Of a stretch of DNA of 64,000 nt, positions 32,932 through 43,773 are shown piece by piece. The translations under genes were made by a program, and so were the position numbers. The DNA is taken from contig CAKMRJ010003334.1 of NCBI GenBank assembly GCA_928212115.1, positions 101,763,598-101,827,597 on the forward strand, written 5' to 3'. Position 1 is the stretch's first letter. Each line of letters begins with the position of its first letter. The notes below the pieces were generated by a model. It did no database searches. It saw only the letters and a list, made by a program, of their open reading frames with translations, and was not told the origin of the DNA. This DNA comes from Lactuca virosa. Lineage: Eukaryota; Streptophyta; Magnoliopsida; Asterales; Asteraceae.

Positions 32932-34674
32932 TTATATAGCCAAACATCAGGTATTTTCCTTTTTGGCCAAAAAGTATAAATTGTTGCAAATTGGTCCTTA
33001 CGCCATGCATACTTGGGGTGTACGCATGGCGTAGTTCATTACGGTCATGGAATCATATGAGTACGCTGGGCATACTCATAGAGTACGCAGGGCGTACTAT
33101 GCTGGAGGGCAAACCCAAGTATTTAGGGTTTGAGCCCTACTTAAGAATCCTTAACTCTCATAATCCCTCCCACCTTCAGCCTCCATTCTCCCATTCGACC
33201 CTTTGCAAACCCTAGTGTTCATTTGTGAGTTATGGAGCCATTTGTGTGCTTGGTGTCCATCCTTGAAGGAAGAATATCTTTGGAGTGCAATTGGAAAGCT
33301 TCAAGCCTTGTACATCTGATTTTTTTCACTTTGCAAGAAACCTCCAGAAGGTATAAAGTTATAACCATGATGAATATTTCTTTAGATCTTGCTAGTTCTT
33401 ACGATTTTATGCATTTTGGTCCCATAATCTTGGTATTCATGAGTATGGCATACTCTAAACCATAGGATTTGTCCTTTCATATGTTTTTGAGTTTTAGGAA
33501 CCATAAAAATGTAATCTTGATCCCTTTCTTCTCTCCACGCAAGAGTAATGATATTTGGGTTTGTGTATTAACTTAGGGTTTTTGTTTTGGACTCCTAGCC
33601 ATGGGAAATCATAACGTCGGAAACTTTATGACTTAGATTGATATTTGGTTCTAGATCTGAATTCTGGAAGTAATGTCTTAATGGAATAATCACTTGAGGA
33701 GAAAAGTAGAATCAGGCCGAGCACGATGGGCATACGTAGTGCTACGCAAAGTGTACCAGGAAAAGGCCCCGTAATATGACCAAGGATCTACTACGCCGAG
33801 CGTAGTGACTTAGTATGAAGGGTGTACTCAGTTTGTGTTGACCCCTTTGAATTTTTGACTTTGACCATGGACAAAGAATTTGACCAAGTTTGACTTAGGA
33901 GTAATTTGGGTAATTTGAACAGTAGTTTGAGATTAGGTCACTGTTTATTGTATAGGTGACCGATAGAGAGAATATTTGGAGCAGTAATTTGTTCAGCTAT
34001 ATTTCGGACTTTAAGGTGAGTTTACCTTAATGTACTTGTGGGTCGAAGGCACCAATGTTGTCCTACTAGATTATGTGTCATGGTATCTTGGATGATCTTA
34101 TGTTGGTTATATGATAGACTGGTAGATCTATATGATTACCTGTGTTTACTGGATATGTGTTAGACTGGTAGATCTCTATGATTAGGTGTATTTACTGGTC
34201 ATTGATTGTTATTGTATATGTCGACATGTAATGGTTTTTTGGGTTGAGGCGGTCCTGCTTTGCTTTGAATGCCAAGATACCCGAGGCGTTTCAGATAGAC
34301 TGAAGGCCTGTAAGGCGGTCTAGTCAGGATTAAGGCACGAAGAGTGGTACCGATATGATGTAGGCCCTGTGAGATAGTCCAGTCATGCTGAGGGATCATA
34401 TATACATGTTGTTATCTGTTTGGTTGTGTTTGAAACTTTGGGGGAACTCACTAAGCTTTGCCTTACAGTTTGATTCTTATGGTCACATGTACTTCAAAAG
34501 ACACGAGCAAGGCGAAGGCTTGATTGTGTACATCCTCCTGATGTTAATAAGATTTTGATTTTGGGATACTCTGATTCATGATTATGACTTTTGGAAACTA
34601 TGTTTTGTAAACACTTATGGTTTTTGGATTTGTTTAAAAAATGAAAATTTTACATTGATTTTTGGGAAGTTACA
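32932..34674 (+). repeat. B LTR 2 (1.74 kb)
   Basis: It starts after the purine-rich GAGGAGGAGAAT and ends GGGAAGTTACA. It is shared between unit 1 (as 3' LTR) and unit 2 (as 5' LTR). The stem TACGCCATGC (32999-33008) / GCATGGCGTA (33024-33033) is perfect, and AGTACGC-AGG-GCGTACT lies at 33082-33098. Confidence 0.88.
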
Positions 34675-35654
34675 AGTTGGTTTGAGAAAAATGGATGAGC
34701 ATTTGTGTAAATCCAGACCCAAACTAAGGATCTGTAAAAGTTTTCAAATTGTTTACAAAATTGTTTTCAGAAGTAACGAAGGAAGGATGAGATGTGTACA
34801 ATCAACCAAAGCAATAAAGTATACCCCATGATACCCACCTTGTTATTTGTTTATGATAACATTGCATGCTATTTTGTAGGCTAGGGATCCTTAACAATAG
34901 TATGATAGAATTGCATGATGTGTGATCCTTGATAGCCTAGGAGAATCTCATGTATTCTAGGTGAATTGACATCATTACTATTGTTTCTTAGTGTGTGCAT
35001 CATAGTTGTACATAAATAAGATTTTATAGCCTATGAATGTTTGATTTAGCCTTATTTCCTATTCCTTGTCTGATTATGGGCTTAGGATAGAATAAATGGT
35101 TTGATTGTCTATGGAATACATCATTATGTATGATTAGCATGCACGAGCGACTGTAGGGTTGGTGGAAGTTTCATGAGTAAGTATGGTTGTAGCATGCCAG
35201 TTGATGAATGATTAGCCACTTTTGAGAAAGTGTGCATAGGATGTATGTGTATCCTAGTTATAGGTTTGTTTTCGGGTAGTTTGTGATGATCCATTGATAC
35301 AAATACGGGTAGGTTTGGATGGTAGTATGGGCCCGTACTACTGGAAGCACAGGACCCATACGCGTAGCATGAAAGTCACAAATCCCAAAGGGTTTATTTG
35401 TCCATAATGGTTGTAATAGCATAAATTATGGAATTTCGGTTATATTTTGGTTCATTTTGAGTATGGTGTACACTAGAGTCTATGGATCAGGAGCTGGCAG
35501 CCCATAGAGGCCAGGTTTGACGGATGATGACATTCGCGAGTTGATCGCCACAGATGTAGCCGCGACTGTTCGGGGTGCTATCCCAGAGGTTTTTGGGTCT
35601 ATTAAGACTGTGATGATTTAGTTGTTCGATGAGCGGTACGCCACTGTGTCTGAG
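34675..35654 (+). pseudogene. gag: B unit 2: leader and start of gag
   Basis: A primer-binding-site-like TGGTTTGAGAA, a leader of about 780 bp similar to that of unit 1, the conserved palindrome (35322-35341) and a gag ATG at 35463 follow LTR 2. Gag is cut after about 190 bp at the S2 LTR (35655). The last five bases, CTGAG, would be the S2 target duplication. Confidence 0.82.
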
Positions 35655-35956
35655 TGTGGAAATAATAAAGATCGACAAATTATATATTTAAGAGACAAAC
35701 TAATGATAAGAAATCAATGATCAAAAGTGTGCCTAATGCTTTGATTAAACGGCTCTAGAAGAGTTCTCAAAGATGGGACTTCTCTGTGAGAGCGTACAAA
35801 AACGGCGTTTGGGTTCAAAGACGTAACCCTAATATGTTACATGCATGCACTATTTATAGACTACGATACTAAGCAGTTCTGAACCTGGACAGGCCAATTT
35901 CGGAATAAAAGAAACTATAAGGCATACATTTGACACAACACATTATTGACCTAACA
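35655..35956 (-). repeat. S2 3' LTR
   Basis: On the - strand it starts TGTTAGGTC directly after the purine tract and ends TTATTTCCACA. It carries TCTATAAATA (TATA box) at 35851-35860. Length and layout resemble the S1 LTR, but the sequences differ, so it is a separate sirevirus family. Confidence 0.85.
35851..35858 (-). promoter_or_regulatory. TATA box of the S2 LTR
   Basis: TATAAATA on the - strand, about 100 bases into the LTR, followed by GTGCATGCATG. Confidence 0.65.
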
Positions 35957-35969
35957 ATCTCCCCCTTTG
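35957..35969 (-). other. S2 polypurine tract
   Basis: CAAAGGGGGAGAT on the - strand abuts the LTR start. It matches the GGGGGAGA motif repeated in the S1 linker. Confidence 0.85.
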
Positions 35970-35970
35970 T

Positions 35971-38900
35971 GTCAAATTCATAAGGAGTGTCTTCATTGTC
36001 TTCTTTTCTCCACGTTAAACAATTTTGACATTAAATTCAGAAGCGTGTTTCAGATACATAAGTACCACCGTATCATATCTGAAAAGCACTTGAGGTCAGC
36101 AATAGTATTTGCTTTGCACGCTTCAGCCAAAGAAAGAATAGTCTTCAAAGCGGTTGTGGAGTAAAGGTGTTTGTTTCATAACAAGAACATGTTGTTCTGA
36201 ACTACATCACCATCCTTTCTCTTATACACTATGCTCCAATGCTCTTTTCAGATAATTCCCACTTTCAGCTTTTGAATAATCTGCGGTTGCTCTTCCGACT
36301 TTAGAATGGGCCTCTTCTTCAGAACTGATGCTATTTCAACATCCATCTTCACAATTTCATGGATATAGCAAATGAGCATCCTTTTTCAAATGTGCAAGAA
36401 TAGGCTCATACTTCTTTTCCTCTTTCTTAACGATGTGGAACATGGAGATCCAGTCATATGGGTTCATAAATGGCAGGTCCACCAAAGTGAACTCATCTAG
36501 AATGTGATTAGCTCCTCTGAATCCCTTGAACGTTATATTTAGAAAGTCTTTGGTCTGAACTGGCAATCCAGGCTTTAAAACCACTATTCATTTGAAGCTC
36601 CAAGATTTGTACTGTGGTTTGGCATGCTTCAAGTAAAACGAGAATAACTTTTGATTTACAGTATTGTCGGAAATCAAAGACTTCTCTATATTTTCAAAAC
36701 AACGAAAGAGAAATTCCCTTGTAGTGATGGGGAAATCAAATTGATTTTCCACATTATTTTCTAAATCAAATGAGATCGAGGGCTCCAGCCAGTGGATTCT
36801 TGGATCGTCAATTGCCTCTTTCTAAATGCACTTCATTGACCAACGAGGAAATAACAATTTCTAAGTTTCAAGCATAATTTTTGCATTCTTTACCTCAGCT
36901 TCCTCTGCTTCTAATTTCTTCCGAAGATTGTGAAGATCATCTAGCTCTTTGTCACGTTTCATTCTCACTAGCTTCTCAGATTCTGACAACTCTTCTTCTT
37001 CGTCATTATCATCAATTTCTTTCTATTTTCCTTTCTTTGATGCAAAAGCTTCATTACCCTTCTGATCAGTTTCAGTCTTTAGCTATTGGTCATTGTCTCC
37101 CCCTTGTTTCGAAAAATCCCCGCTTACCGAAACACCTTCGATTTCATTGAGTATAGAAAAGACCGGTTGAAGCTTGTCGGATAACTATTGTCGAACCGAA
37201 ACAGTGAACAAGGAGTCACAAGTCTCAACAAGCCTCAACAAATATTGATTGATATCTGTAACACAACTTTTGATGATAGCCCTCTCATTTTCAAGATCAA
37301 CATTATGCTTAGTAGCACTCTTCAATTTGAGAGAAAGGACCTTGGCCTTCTAAGTTTTCTCAGCCAACTCATCGATTATCTGGTTCTCAGCTGCCAAGTC
37401 TGCTTGCAGCTTTTCAATCTTGGAAAGGACGGAGAAAGTGAGTTAAGCATTCTCCACTTTATTTCGAAAAGAAGAAGGGAAAGTGCCTCCTTCTCATCTT
37501 GCCAATAAGTGTGAAATCCTGCGATTACTTTATTCATGTCTTCGGTATTTTTGTCAGAGGAGCTTCTGAATTCAGCCATAAAAGTAGTTACCTCCTAAGA
37601 TATTTTTTCGACTTTTGCGGTTGTTTCCGAAATGGTATTTTCAGAAGCTTGAATTGCCTTGGTTGCATCTTCAAGGACTTTGCCGTTTGCTGATGTGAGC
37701 AACTCCACAGTGGCTTTGTGGGTTGTCAACATGTATTCCTAATTGGATGAAGACAGAGATGTGGAAGACTCTAAAAGAGAATCCAATTTTTCATTAAGCT
37801 TCTTGAACTGCCCTTTGGTCATTGGGGCATCATCATCATCACTGTTAATGTTTAAGGTGAAAGGGATGAAGAAAAAATCTATAAATGTCTCCTGATCGTC
37901 TCTGAAAAAGATTTCATAAGTATCGTTTGAAGGAGTAGCAGTAGAGGTGCCCTGACCAGAAGTCACACCGGTGTTGACATTTTCCCCCGCATCAGATGTG
38001 TTGACATGAATGCCTGAAGTATGTACCTCCTCCGAAACGGACTCGAATACAAGGACTTCCGGTGGAGTGGAAACTAAAGTTGTTGGTGGAGTTGTGGAAT
38101 CCGTAAAGAAGGGTGTGGATAGAGGAATGGAGATCTGAGGAAGGAAAATTCCAACATTGATCTTTGGTGTTAGTGGAGGGATAAAGGAAATCGGAATTGT
38201 GGAGATTAGTGGTCATGTTGGAGGAGTAACTGGTGTTGGTGATGGAGCAATAGTAAGGTTCAGAGGTGGTTCGGAATTGGGAAAAGTTGAGGATGGAGGA
38301 GAAGATACCTTCGGAAGCAGTTCTATAGGGATTGGTTCCGAAGTGGCAACAATGTCTTCCACCTCGTTTCGGTTTTCATATGCCTCTCTAACTTCTGTAA
38401 GAGTTCTTGATTCTGATTCGTCCTGAACGACCGAAGATGGAGATCTCGGTTTCTTAGCGGGCTTCCTTGACTTCTTTGGAGCTTTAACAACTTTAGAAGG
38501 AACACATTTTTCTTTTTCTTTTACCTCCCCTCTTCGGTTTTCTGCTCTCATCAATCAACTTTTGTAATTCCGCTGGCATCGGGTAAACACTAGAAGACGG
38601 TAAACTACGATACTCGTTCACAATAGCGTTATCGAGACGAACCTTCACCAACATTTCCTCCAACATTGAAACAATGAAGGTAAACTTTCTTGGGTCAGAC
38701 ATCACAAATGAGGATGTTTGGAGTATCGGAATAGCTGTTATTACAGAATCAATCATCAAGGGGACTTTGAAGTGGCCTAGGGCACGGTTGACCACAATCG
38801 ACCTGAATCTCGAACAAGAGATTTCAGTGTGTCAAATAGAAGAGACTGTGCTCTGAATAAGTTGCGTCCATAGAACAGACCCATAATCGAGATTCACCCC

Positions 38901-39026
38901 ATGAAACAGCCTGTAGATAAGAGTGTAGAACAATTTACTTGCACTATCTGAACCTGCAACCCTCTCGGAGAAACTCTTAAACAACAGTGTGAACAACCCA
39001 TTCCACATTGGAGGAAGGAAGGGTTT
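35971..39026 (-). pseudogene. S2 env-like third gene, fragmented
   Basis: Sireviruses often carry a third gene after pol, called env-like, of unproven function. Here it lies on the - strand in several frames. 38493-38795 reads ALGHFKVPLMIDSVITAIP and MSDPRKFTFIVSMLEEMLV. 38213-38554 is Pro/Ser/Lys-rich. 37739-37966 has SDDDDAPMTKGQFKKLNEKLD, a likely coiled coil. 36357-36584 reads KDAHLLYP. I recognise the 38493-38795 segment as sirevirus third-gene-like. No transmembrane segment is evident in the pieces I can read. Frameshifts and stops make it a pseudogene, and its start is cut off by K at 39027. Confidence 0.65.
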
Positions 39027-39414
39027 TGTTGGGTTTTGATTCGAAATATAAGTTTGTTTTTCTCAAAAAACCGGCAACGGAAGAATTTAAAAATAACAAG
39101 TTTATTTTTAGTTGATAATAAAACCAAACCATCATGGATCCATTTATAGAGGTTAGAATGAAATAAAACCAACCATAGGATGTTTTAGAGATAACCTTTG
39201 AAGCCTTTGAACCCACTTGGTTTTGGGGTGTTGATGAAGATAACAAAAGATCAAAGCGTATGATCTTCTCTACAAGTATCCACCATTAAGAGTAAGGCAC
39301 TTGGAATGCTAGTTCCTTCTTGTATTCTTGAGTGCCTAAAGCCTTTAAGTGCTTAACTCAATTAAGCACTAAAGGGAACAACTCAAGAGGTCTTCTAAAC
39401 ACCAAAATAAGTTC

Positions 39415-39460
<46 letters not shown>

Positions 39461-39785
39461 GAAGAGAAGAACCTACGACTCTAGAGAGAAAAGAGAGGAA
39501 GAAGAAGAGCTTCACTCTTTTAAAAAATGCAAGCCTCCTGCATCTCTTATATAGCCAATGAAAAGTAAGGCGTAAACATTAAAATAATCTAAAGTAATGG
39601 CAACCTTTAGAAACATGGGAGACAAAAGGCGGAAGGTTGAAAAGCAACCTCCCATACCATCATTATGCCTTTTAAAAATTAAGATTCTTTATTTTTTATA
39701 AACTCCATGTTTATAAAATATAAACTTTATCTTTAGGTAAAAGACAAAAGAATCCAACTAGTCCAAAATGTTGTGCATGACTTAT
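39027..39785 (-). repeat. K 3' LTR, U5-side part
   Basis: On the - strand it ends ...AATCAAAACCCAACA. It is nearly colinear with 63180-63911, with differences concentrated in a GA run. Its other part is 45337-45562, beyond the inverted-LTR element. A TATA box, CTATATAAGA, is at about 39545-39554 (- strand). Confidence 0.9.
39420..39457. repeat. (GA)n microsatellite in the K 3' LTR
   Basis: About 38 bases of GA repeat. The 5' LTR copy has only a short GAGAGAGAG here, which shows expansion or contraction after insertion. Confidence 0.95.
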
Positions 39786-41346
39786 TGATATGGGCATATT
39801 TAGTTATAAAATGCATGCATTATCTTAATACTTTATGTTGATTTTATCTCATTTAATGAACAAAAGATGCTTAATTAGTTTTAATATTTCAATTTCAGCA
39901 ATAAAAGACATGCTCGGGTGAAAAAGGAAGAGGATTGAGTGATTGGAAGCTTGGAGATTGAAGACTGAAGAAAGAAGGATGTTATTGGACAGCTTGACCC
40001 CTCGTCAGTGTTTTGTCCATATCTCATGAACCGTAACTTCGATTGACGACATTCAAAATGTTCTGAAAACTAGACACAATTTCGGACGACTTTCGTGTTT
40101 TGAGAAAATGTTGATTCCAAGAGAACTCGACGAGTTGGGCCTAAACTCGACGAGTTGGTCAGAATGTTCCCGATTCGAAGATGCCTTGCCGTACACGCTG
40201 TATACGCGGATTATCGGAAAAACTCGACGAGTTTGTGGTGAAAAATCATCGAGTTGGCCCTGTTTTCATAATTTATATATAGAAATGCTTCTCATTCGAA
40301 CCCTAACACTTTCTGGAGGCTAGCTGCGATTATTGAAGACCAGAAGGGTTCTTGAAGCTTCAGTTTTCGAGATTGCAACATAAGAGACAATTTAGAAGAG
40401 AATCAAAGGCAAATAATCATTCTTCTTTTCTTAATATTTGTTTTGAACCATGTTTAAATCATTAGATTTTGATTTTAGGTTATTACTTGCTGTAGATATG
40501 AGCTAAAAGCTTTTTACTTCTGTTTGGATAAGGTAATCTTATGAACATGGTTTGATTGAGTGGTTGAATTGATATTGATTTGGTTATTCATCTTGTTAAG
40601 CTTATTAAAGACCCTTATGTATTGATGATAAATGTTTTCTGTTAATAAGTAAGTGATTGAGTTGTATGAATATCTTCTTGATTACTTGATTCATATAGTT
40701 TTGTGAATACAAGATTGTATGCCTAGGAATAGTGAATATGAAACTAGGGTTAACTAGAAAAATATGTAAATCAATGTGTGAGCATGTGTGCTGAACTACC
40801 ATACATGAGTTGATTGAATTGAACAAATTTTATTAACTATTGTTATAAGTCTTGCTTGATACGAACTGAACACTAGGAAACTTGTTAGTTTAATCAACTG
40901 GCCACTATTTGAATTAACTTGTCTACTAAAGGATTGGTAATAGTGAACATGAACCCAATCATATTAGGAATCGGTAACCATTGACATATTGATCCATTGC
41001 ACTTGCCACGAAATCAACCATAGGAATAAGTGAATCAAATCTGAACAGAAGTCTCTTTTATCATTGAATCTAGTTGTCCTTTCTTGTTCTTCTTAATTGT
41101 TAACTGTATTTTGTGTGAGTGTTAATTGATTGTTTAAGTTTCTAGTCTTGCAAAACTAGAGAAACCCCCTTTTATATTGTTTTATTTAGATAATATTAGC
41201 ATTTATTTTAATTGTTTACCGTTCCCTGTGTTCGATACCCTACTTACCTGAACTAAACTACTAATCGACAGGTACACTGCCTTTTGTGTGTTTGTTTTTT
41301 TTGTTTAAGTTAGTAGGATTAAAACTAGTACGTTTCACACACATCA
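39786..41346 (+). repeat. Left LTR of the inverted-LTR element
   Basis: It begins TGATATGGGCATATTTAG and ends GTTTCACACACATCA, next to the primer-binding site. The ends form a short inverted repeat, TGAT(A/G)TG. Palindromes ACTCGACGAGT are exact at 40125-40135, 40145-40155 and 40222-40232. A TATA box, TTTATATATA, is at 40272-40281. Confidence 0.92.
40272..40281 (+). promoter_or_regulatory. TATA box of the left LTR
   Basis: TTTATATATAGAAATG, 40 bp downstream of the last exact ACTCGACGAGT palindrome. The mirror copy in the right LTR is at about 44832-44841. Confidence 0.65.
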
Positions 41347-41352
41347 AGTTTT

Positions 41353-41370
41353 TGGCGCCGTTGCCGGGGA
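41353..41370 (+). other. Primer-binding site, tRNA-Asp
   Basis: TGGCGCCGTTGCCGGGGA is complementary to the 3' end of plant tRNA-Asp(GTC). It lies six bases after the LTR end. This primer type is typical of Athila/Tat retroelements and differs from the Met-tRNA sites of the other elements here. Confidence 0.9.
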
Positions 41371-41468
41371 ACAGTTCTAAAATTTATTTTAATTGCTAGT
41401 ATTATCGATCCTTTGTTTGAGATTTATCTCATATAAAGTTACGAGTTTTTTTTGTTTTAATATTTATT

Positions 41469-42026
41469 ATGTATTTTCCAAATCTCGATGCTTTTGATGC
41501 TTTTCTTGAGGAAGTAGTACATGAAATTGAGCAAGAAGATGAGGAATATGACTCAGATGATGATTTGAAGGAATTTGGAAGATGGTTAGATAACATCATG
41601 CCTAATAAACAAGAGCAATTTGAGTTACAAGAGCTAGAGTTAAAAGATGAAGAATTTAATCCAGAAAGAGATTTGGAGGAGCTGGAAAGATTGCTAGCAG
41701 AAGGGTCAAATGAAGAACAAGAACAAGCTGAGTTGCAGGAACCAAACCGTGGTTTGACCATTACCACGACGTGGCCCCCTATTTTCCCAGATTGTGTTTC
41801 TAAGCATGGGGTGACGATTCCAACTTTGGAGAAAGTTCTGAAGCGCGATCCATTTCTGATTAGTATCCAACCGGTCCCAACCCTTATCAAGATTCTTGGG
41901 TTTTATATATTCAAGCTCGTTTGGCCAATTTTAGAAGCAAAGAGCCAAATTTTACAAATTGGTCCACCAAAGAAGATATTCAATGCAACGGATGGATTGG
42001 CATTGAGTTTATTGGAAGATTATTAA
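41469..42026 (+). CDS. 185-aa acidic ORF of the inverted-LTR element
   Basis: This is the only long open frame in the 2.4-kb internal region, starting about 100 bp after the primer-binding site. The N-terminal 100 residues are strongly acidic and Gln/Glu-rich (EIEQEDEEYDSDDDL, EFGRWLDNIMPN), predicted helical. The C-terminal half is more hydrophobic (PTLEKVLKRDPFL, IFKLVWPILEAKSQILQIGPPKKIF). I find no zinc knuckle and no match to gag domains I know. It may be a reduced gag or a captured sequence. The frame is intact, and no function can be named. Confidence 0.55.
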   Translation: MYFPNLDAFDAFLEEVVHEIEQEDEEYDSDDDLKEFGRWLDNIMPNKQEQFELQELELKDEEFNPERDLEELERLLAEGSNEEQEQAELQEPNRGLTITTTWPPIFPDCVSKHGVTIPTLEKVLKRDPFLISIQPVPTLIKILGFYIFKLVWPILEAKSQILQIGPPKKIFNATDGLALSLLEDY

Positions 42027-43756
42027 GTTGAGAGTCCAGCTCAAGACTCGCACAAAAAGAAGCGCTTGCGGGAGGCAACCCGTCATTAGAGTTTGCTTTT
42101 CTTTTTCTTTCTAAACTTCTAGTATTTAGGGATAATTTAGGATTTTTATTTTGATTTTTTTTATTATTACTTGGTATTTGTTTTTGATCTTTTCAGAATA
42201 TAGGGCGAGGGATGGAATGAAAGAATAAAGCGTGAGAGATTTAAAAGTGAGGGGTCGAGTCGTTTACGAGAAGATTAGAAGATTTGAGTGATTTGTTGAG
42301 TCTGGTGTTTATAATGGTTAAAAAGGCGTCTCTTCACTGAAGAGTATAAGGAGGTGTATTAACTTAATACACTCTTTGACCACAAAATCAGAACTGAAGC
42401 AGAAAGAAGAAAATCACGTTCAACACCTTAAACTCGTCGAGTGCTCTCTTACAACTCGACGAGTCCAACAGAAAATTCGCGATTTCTTCACATATCACGA
42501 TTCAACTCGACGAGTCTCCACATAAAACTCGGCGAGTTGCTCATTCTTTTATCTTTGAGTCGACGATTTGATTCCATTCGACGCGGGCATTGTCTATATT
42601 TTTGAAGATCATTTTCCGAGCATTTCCAAGAAGCTTTTTCCTCTATATTTTGGAGCCTAACCACACGAGATTTGACACCCAAGGCGTGGATGAGCTGTTC
42701 CCATGTCTAAAGTCAGCTGAAGATGGAACTTAACAAGAAGAATATCAACCTCGCAACTACTATCCCAGGGGAGTTTGTTCTAATTCTTTCTTTACTTTTA
42801 TATTCTTTATCATGCATAACATGCAATGAGGACATTGCATAAATTAAGTGTGGGGTAGGGGGTTGGTTATATTAGTTAAATTAGTAACATTAGAATCCTA
42901 ATTTTAGGTATAATTTTAAATATTTTTGCATAATATTGCTAGGATTTAACTTAGAAAAATTTGGTTAAAGCAATTAGGGTTCCATGCTATTTATTGTGTT
43001 TGATGATTCTATGAAGACCCAAATGTTTAGTTGAGCCGATATACGTTATAATGCATTTATGGCCCCCTTTATTCTAGTGAAATCATGGGACAAAAACACA
43101 ACCTCGCTTGGTTTGATGATCGCAACATGTTTAGCATCGTGTACTTGAAATGTATCCAAGAAAACTAAAGTAGTCATTGCACACTAGACTAATGCCTTTA
43201 ACCAATAAAGGATGAAGTTAAATTCCCTTGCTTAAGCATATGTTTTTCTAGGTTTTTAGTTTTGAGTGGAAAAAGTGCGTTGAAAAAAGAAAAAAAAAAG
43301 AGAAAAAAAAAGTTGAAAAAAAAAGTTGAAAAAAAAGAGTGATGAAATGTTTGAATAAAGAATCTACAAAGCTATGAAGACAAAGAAGAATATCATGAAG
43401 AAAAGCTACAAAGTATAAAAGATTCAATCAAAAGTAGTATTTATTTTTATTATAATTTTCTTTTCTAGGTTATTTTATCATATGTATGCTTGGGGATTTA
43501 ACCAAAAATGACTTGAGGTTAAGAAAGTTTTCTGGGGATGGATTCGGAGGGATGCATAAAATGAGCAATGTTCAAAAGAAGTGGGCGAGTGTTTATGAGG
43601 ATTGTAAGTATTTAGAATTGAGGGGGGTCCTTAGGAAAAATTTTAGACACAAATGCATGCGTTGCGGTCTTGGCATAATGGCTGGGTTCGATTTGGATTG
43701 TCTTATATGATATTGGTGTGATAAAATTCAGTTTTGCTTGGGGCCAAGCAAAAGTC
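42027..43756 (+). other. Non-coding 3' part of the inverted-LTR element
   Basis: It holds AGCGCTTGCGGGAGGCAACC (42061-42080), with the hairpin CGGG-AGGCAA-CCCG (42069-42082), a motif I associate with the post-gag region of Ogre/Athila-like elements. Four ACTCG(A/T/G)CGAGT palindromes lie at 42432-42547. A first AAGTGTGGGGTA is at 42846-42857. An A-rich tract is at 43283-43340. The ORF at 43486-43710 has no recognisable domain and I do not call it a gene. Confidence 0.65.
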
Positions 43757-43768
43757 AAGTGTGGGGTA
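43757..43768 (+). other. Polypurine-tract-like AAGTGTGGGGTA
   Basis: The same 12-mer occurs at 42846-42857. This copy lies five bases before the right LTR, the normal place for the plus-strand primer, although that LTR is flipped. Confidence 0.7.
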
Positions 43769-43773
43769 TAACT

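Larger units (their letters stand above)
26522..35654 (+). mobile_element. B: Ty3/gypsy element in tandem LTR-internal-LTR-internal form
   Basis: LTR (26522-28200), internal region with gag to integrase (28201-32931) and second LTR (32932-34674) make one element. But the second LTR is followed by a primer-binding site, leader and gag start of the same family (34675-35654), cut by S2. This is the shared-LTR tandem expected from unequal recombination between LTRs of two copies. The leader is similar to that of A2, so A and B are related lineages with different LTRs. Confidence 0.85.
35655..39026 (-). mobile_element. S2: Sirevirus copia 3' end on the - strand
   Basis: Reading from right to left: an env-like gene, a polypurine tract and a 302-bp 3' LTR. 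The 5' part is separated by the K insertion at 39026/39027 and must lie right of the window. It is inserted in B unit 2 gag. Confidence 0.8.

Noticed and set aside
38894..39246. Paired frames also found at 63151-63399
   Set aside because: Both lie across the U5 ends of the two K LTRs; the similarity is the LTR itself, not a gene family.
40108..40323. 71-aa ORF found in both inverted LTRs (also at 44792-45007)
   Set aside because: Its duplication is explained by the LTR repeat, it spans the palindromes and TATA box, and it has no domain.
43486..43710. 74-aa frame before the right LTR
   Set aside because: There is no recognisable domain. It sits in the non-coding 3' part and cannot be tested without other copies.
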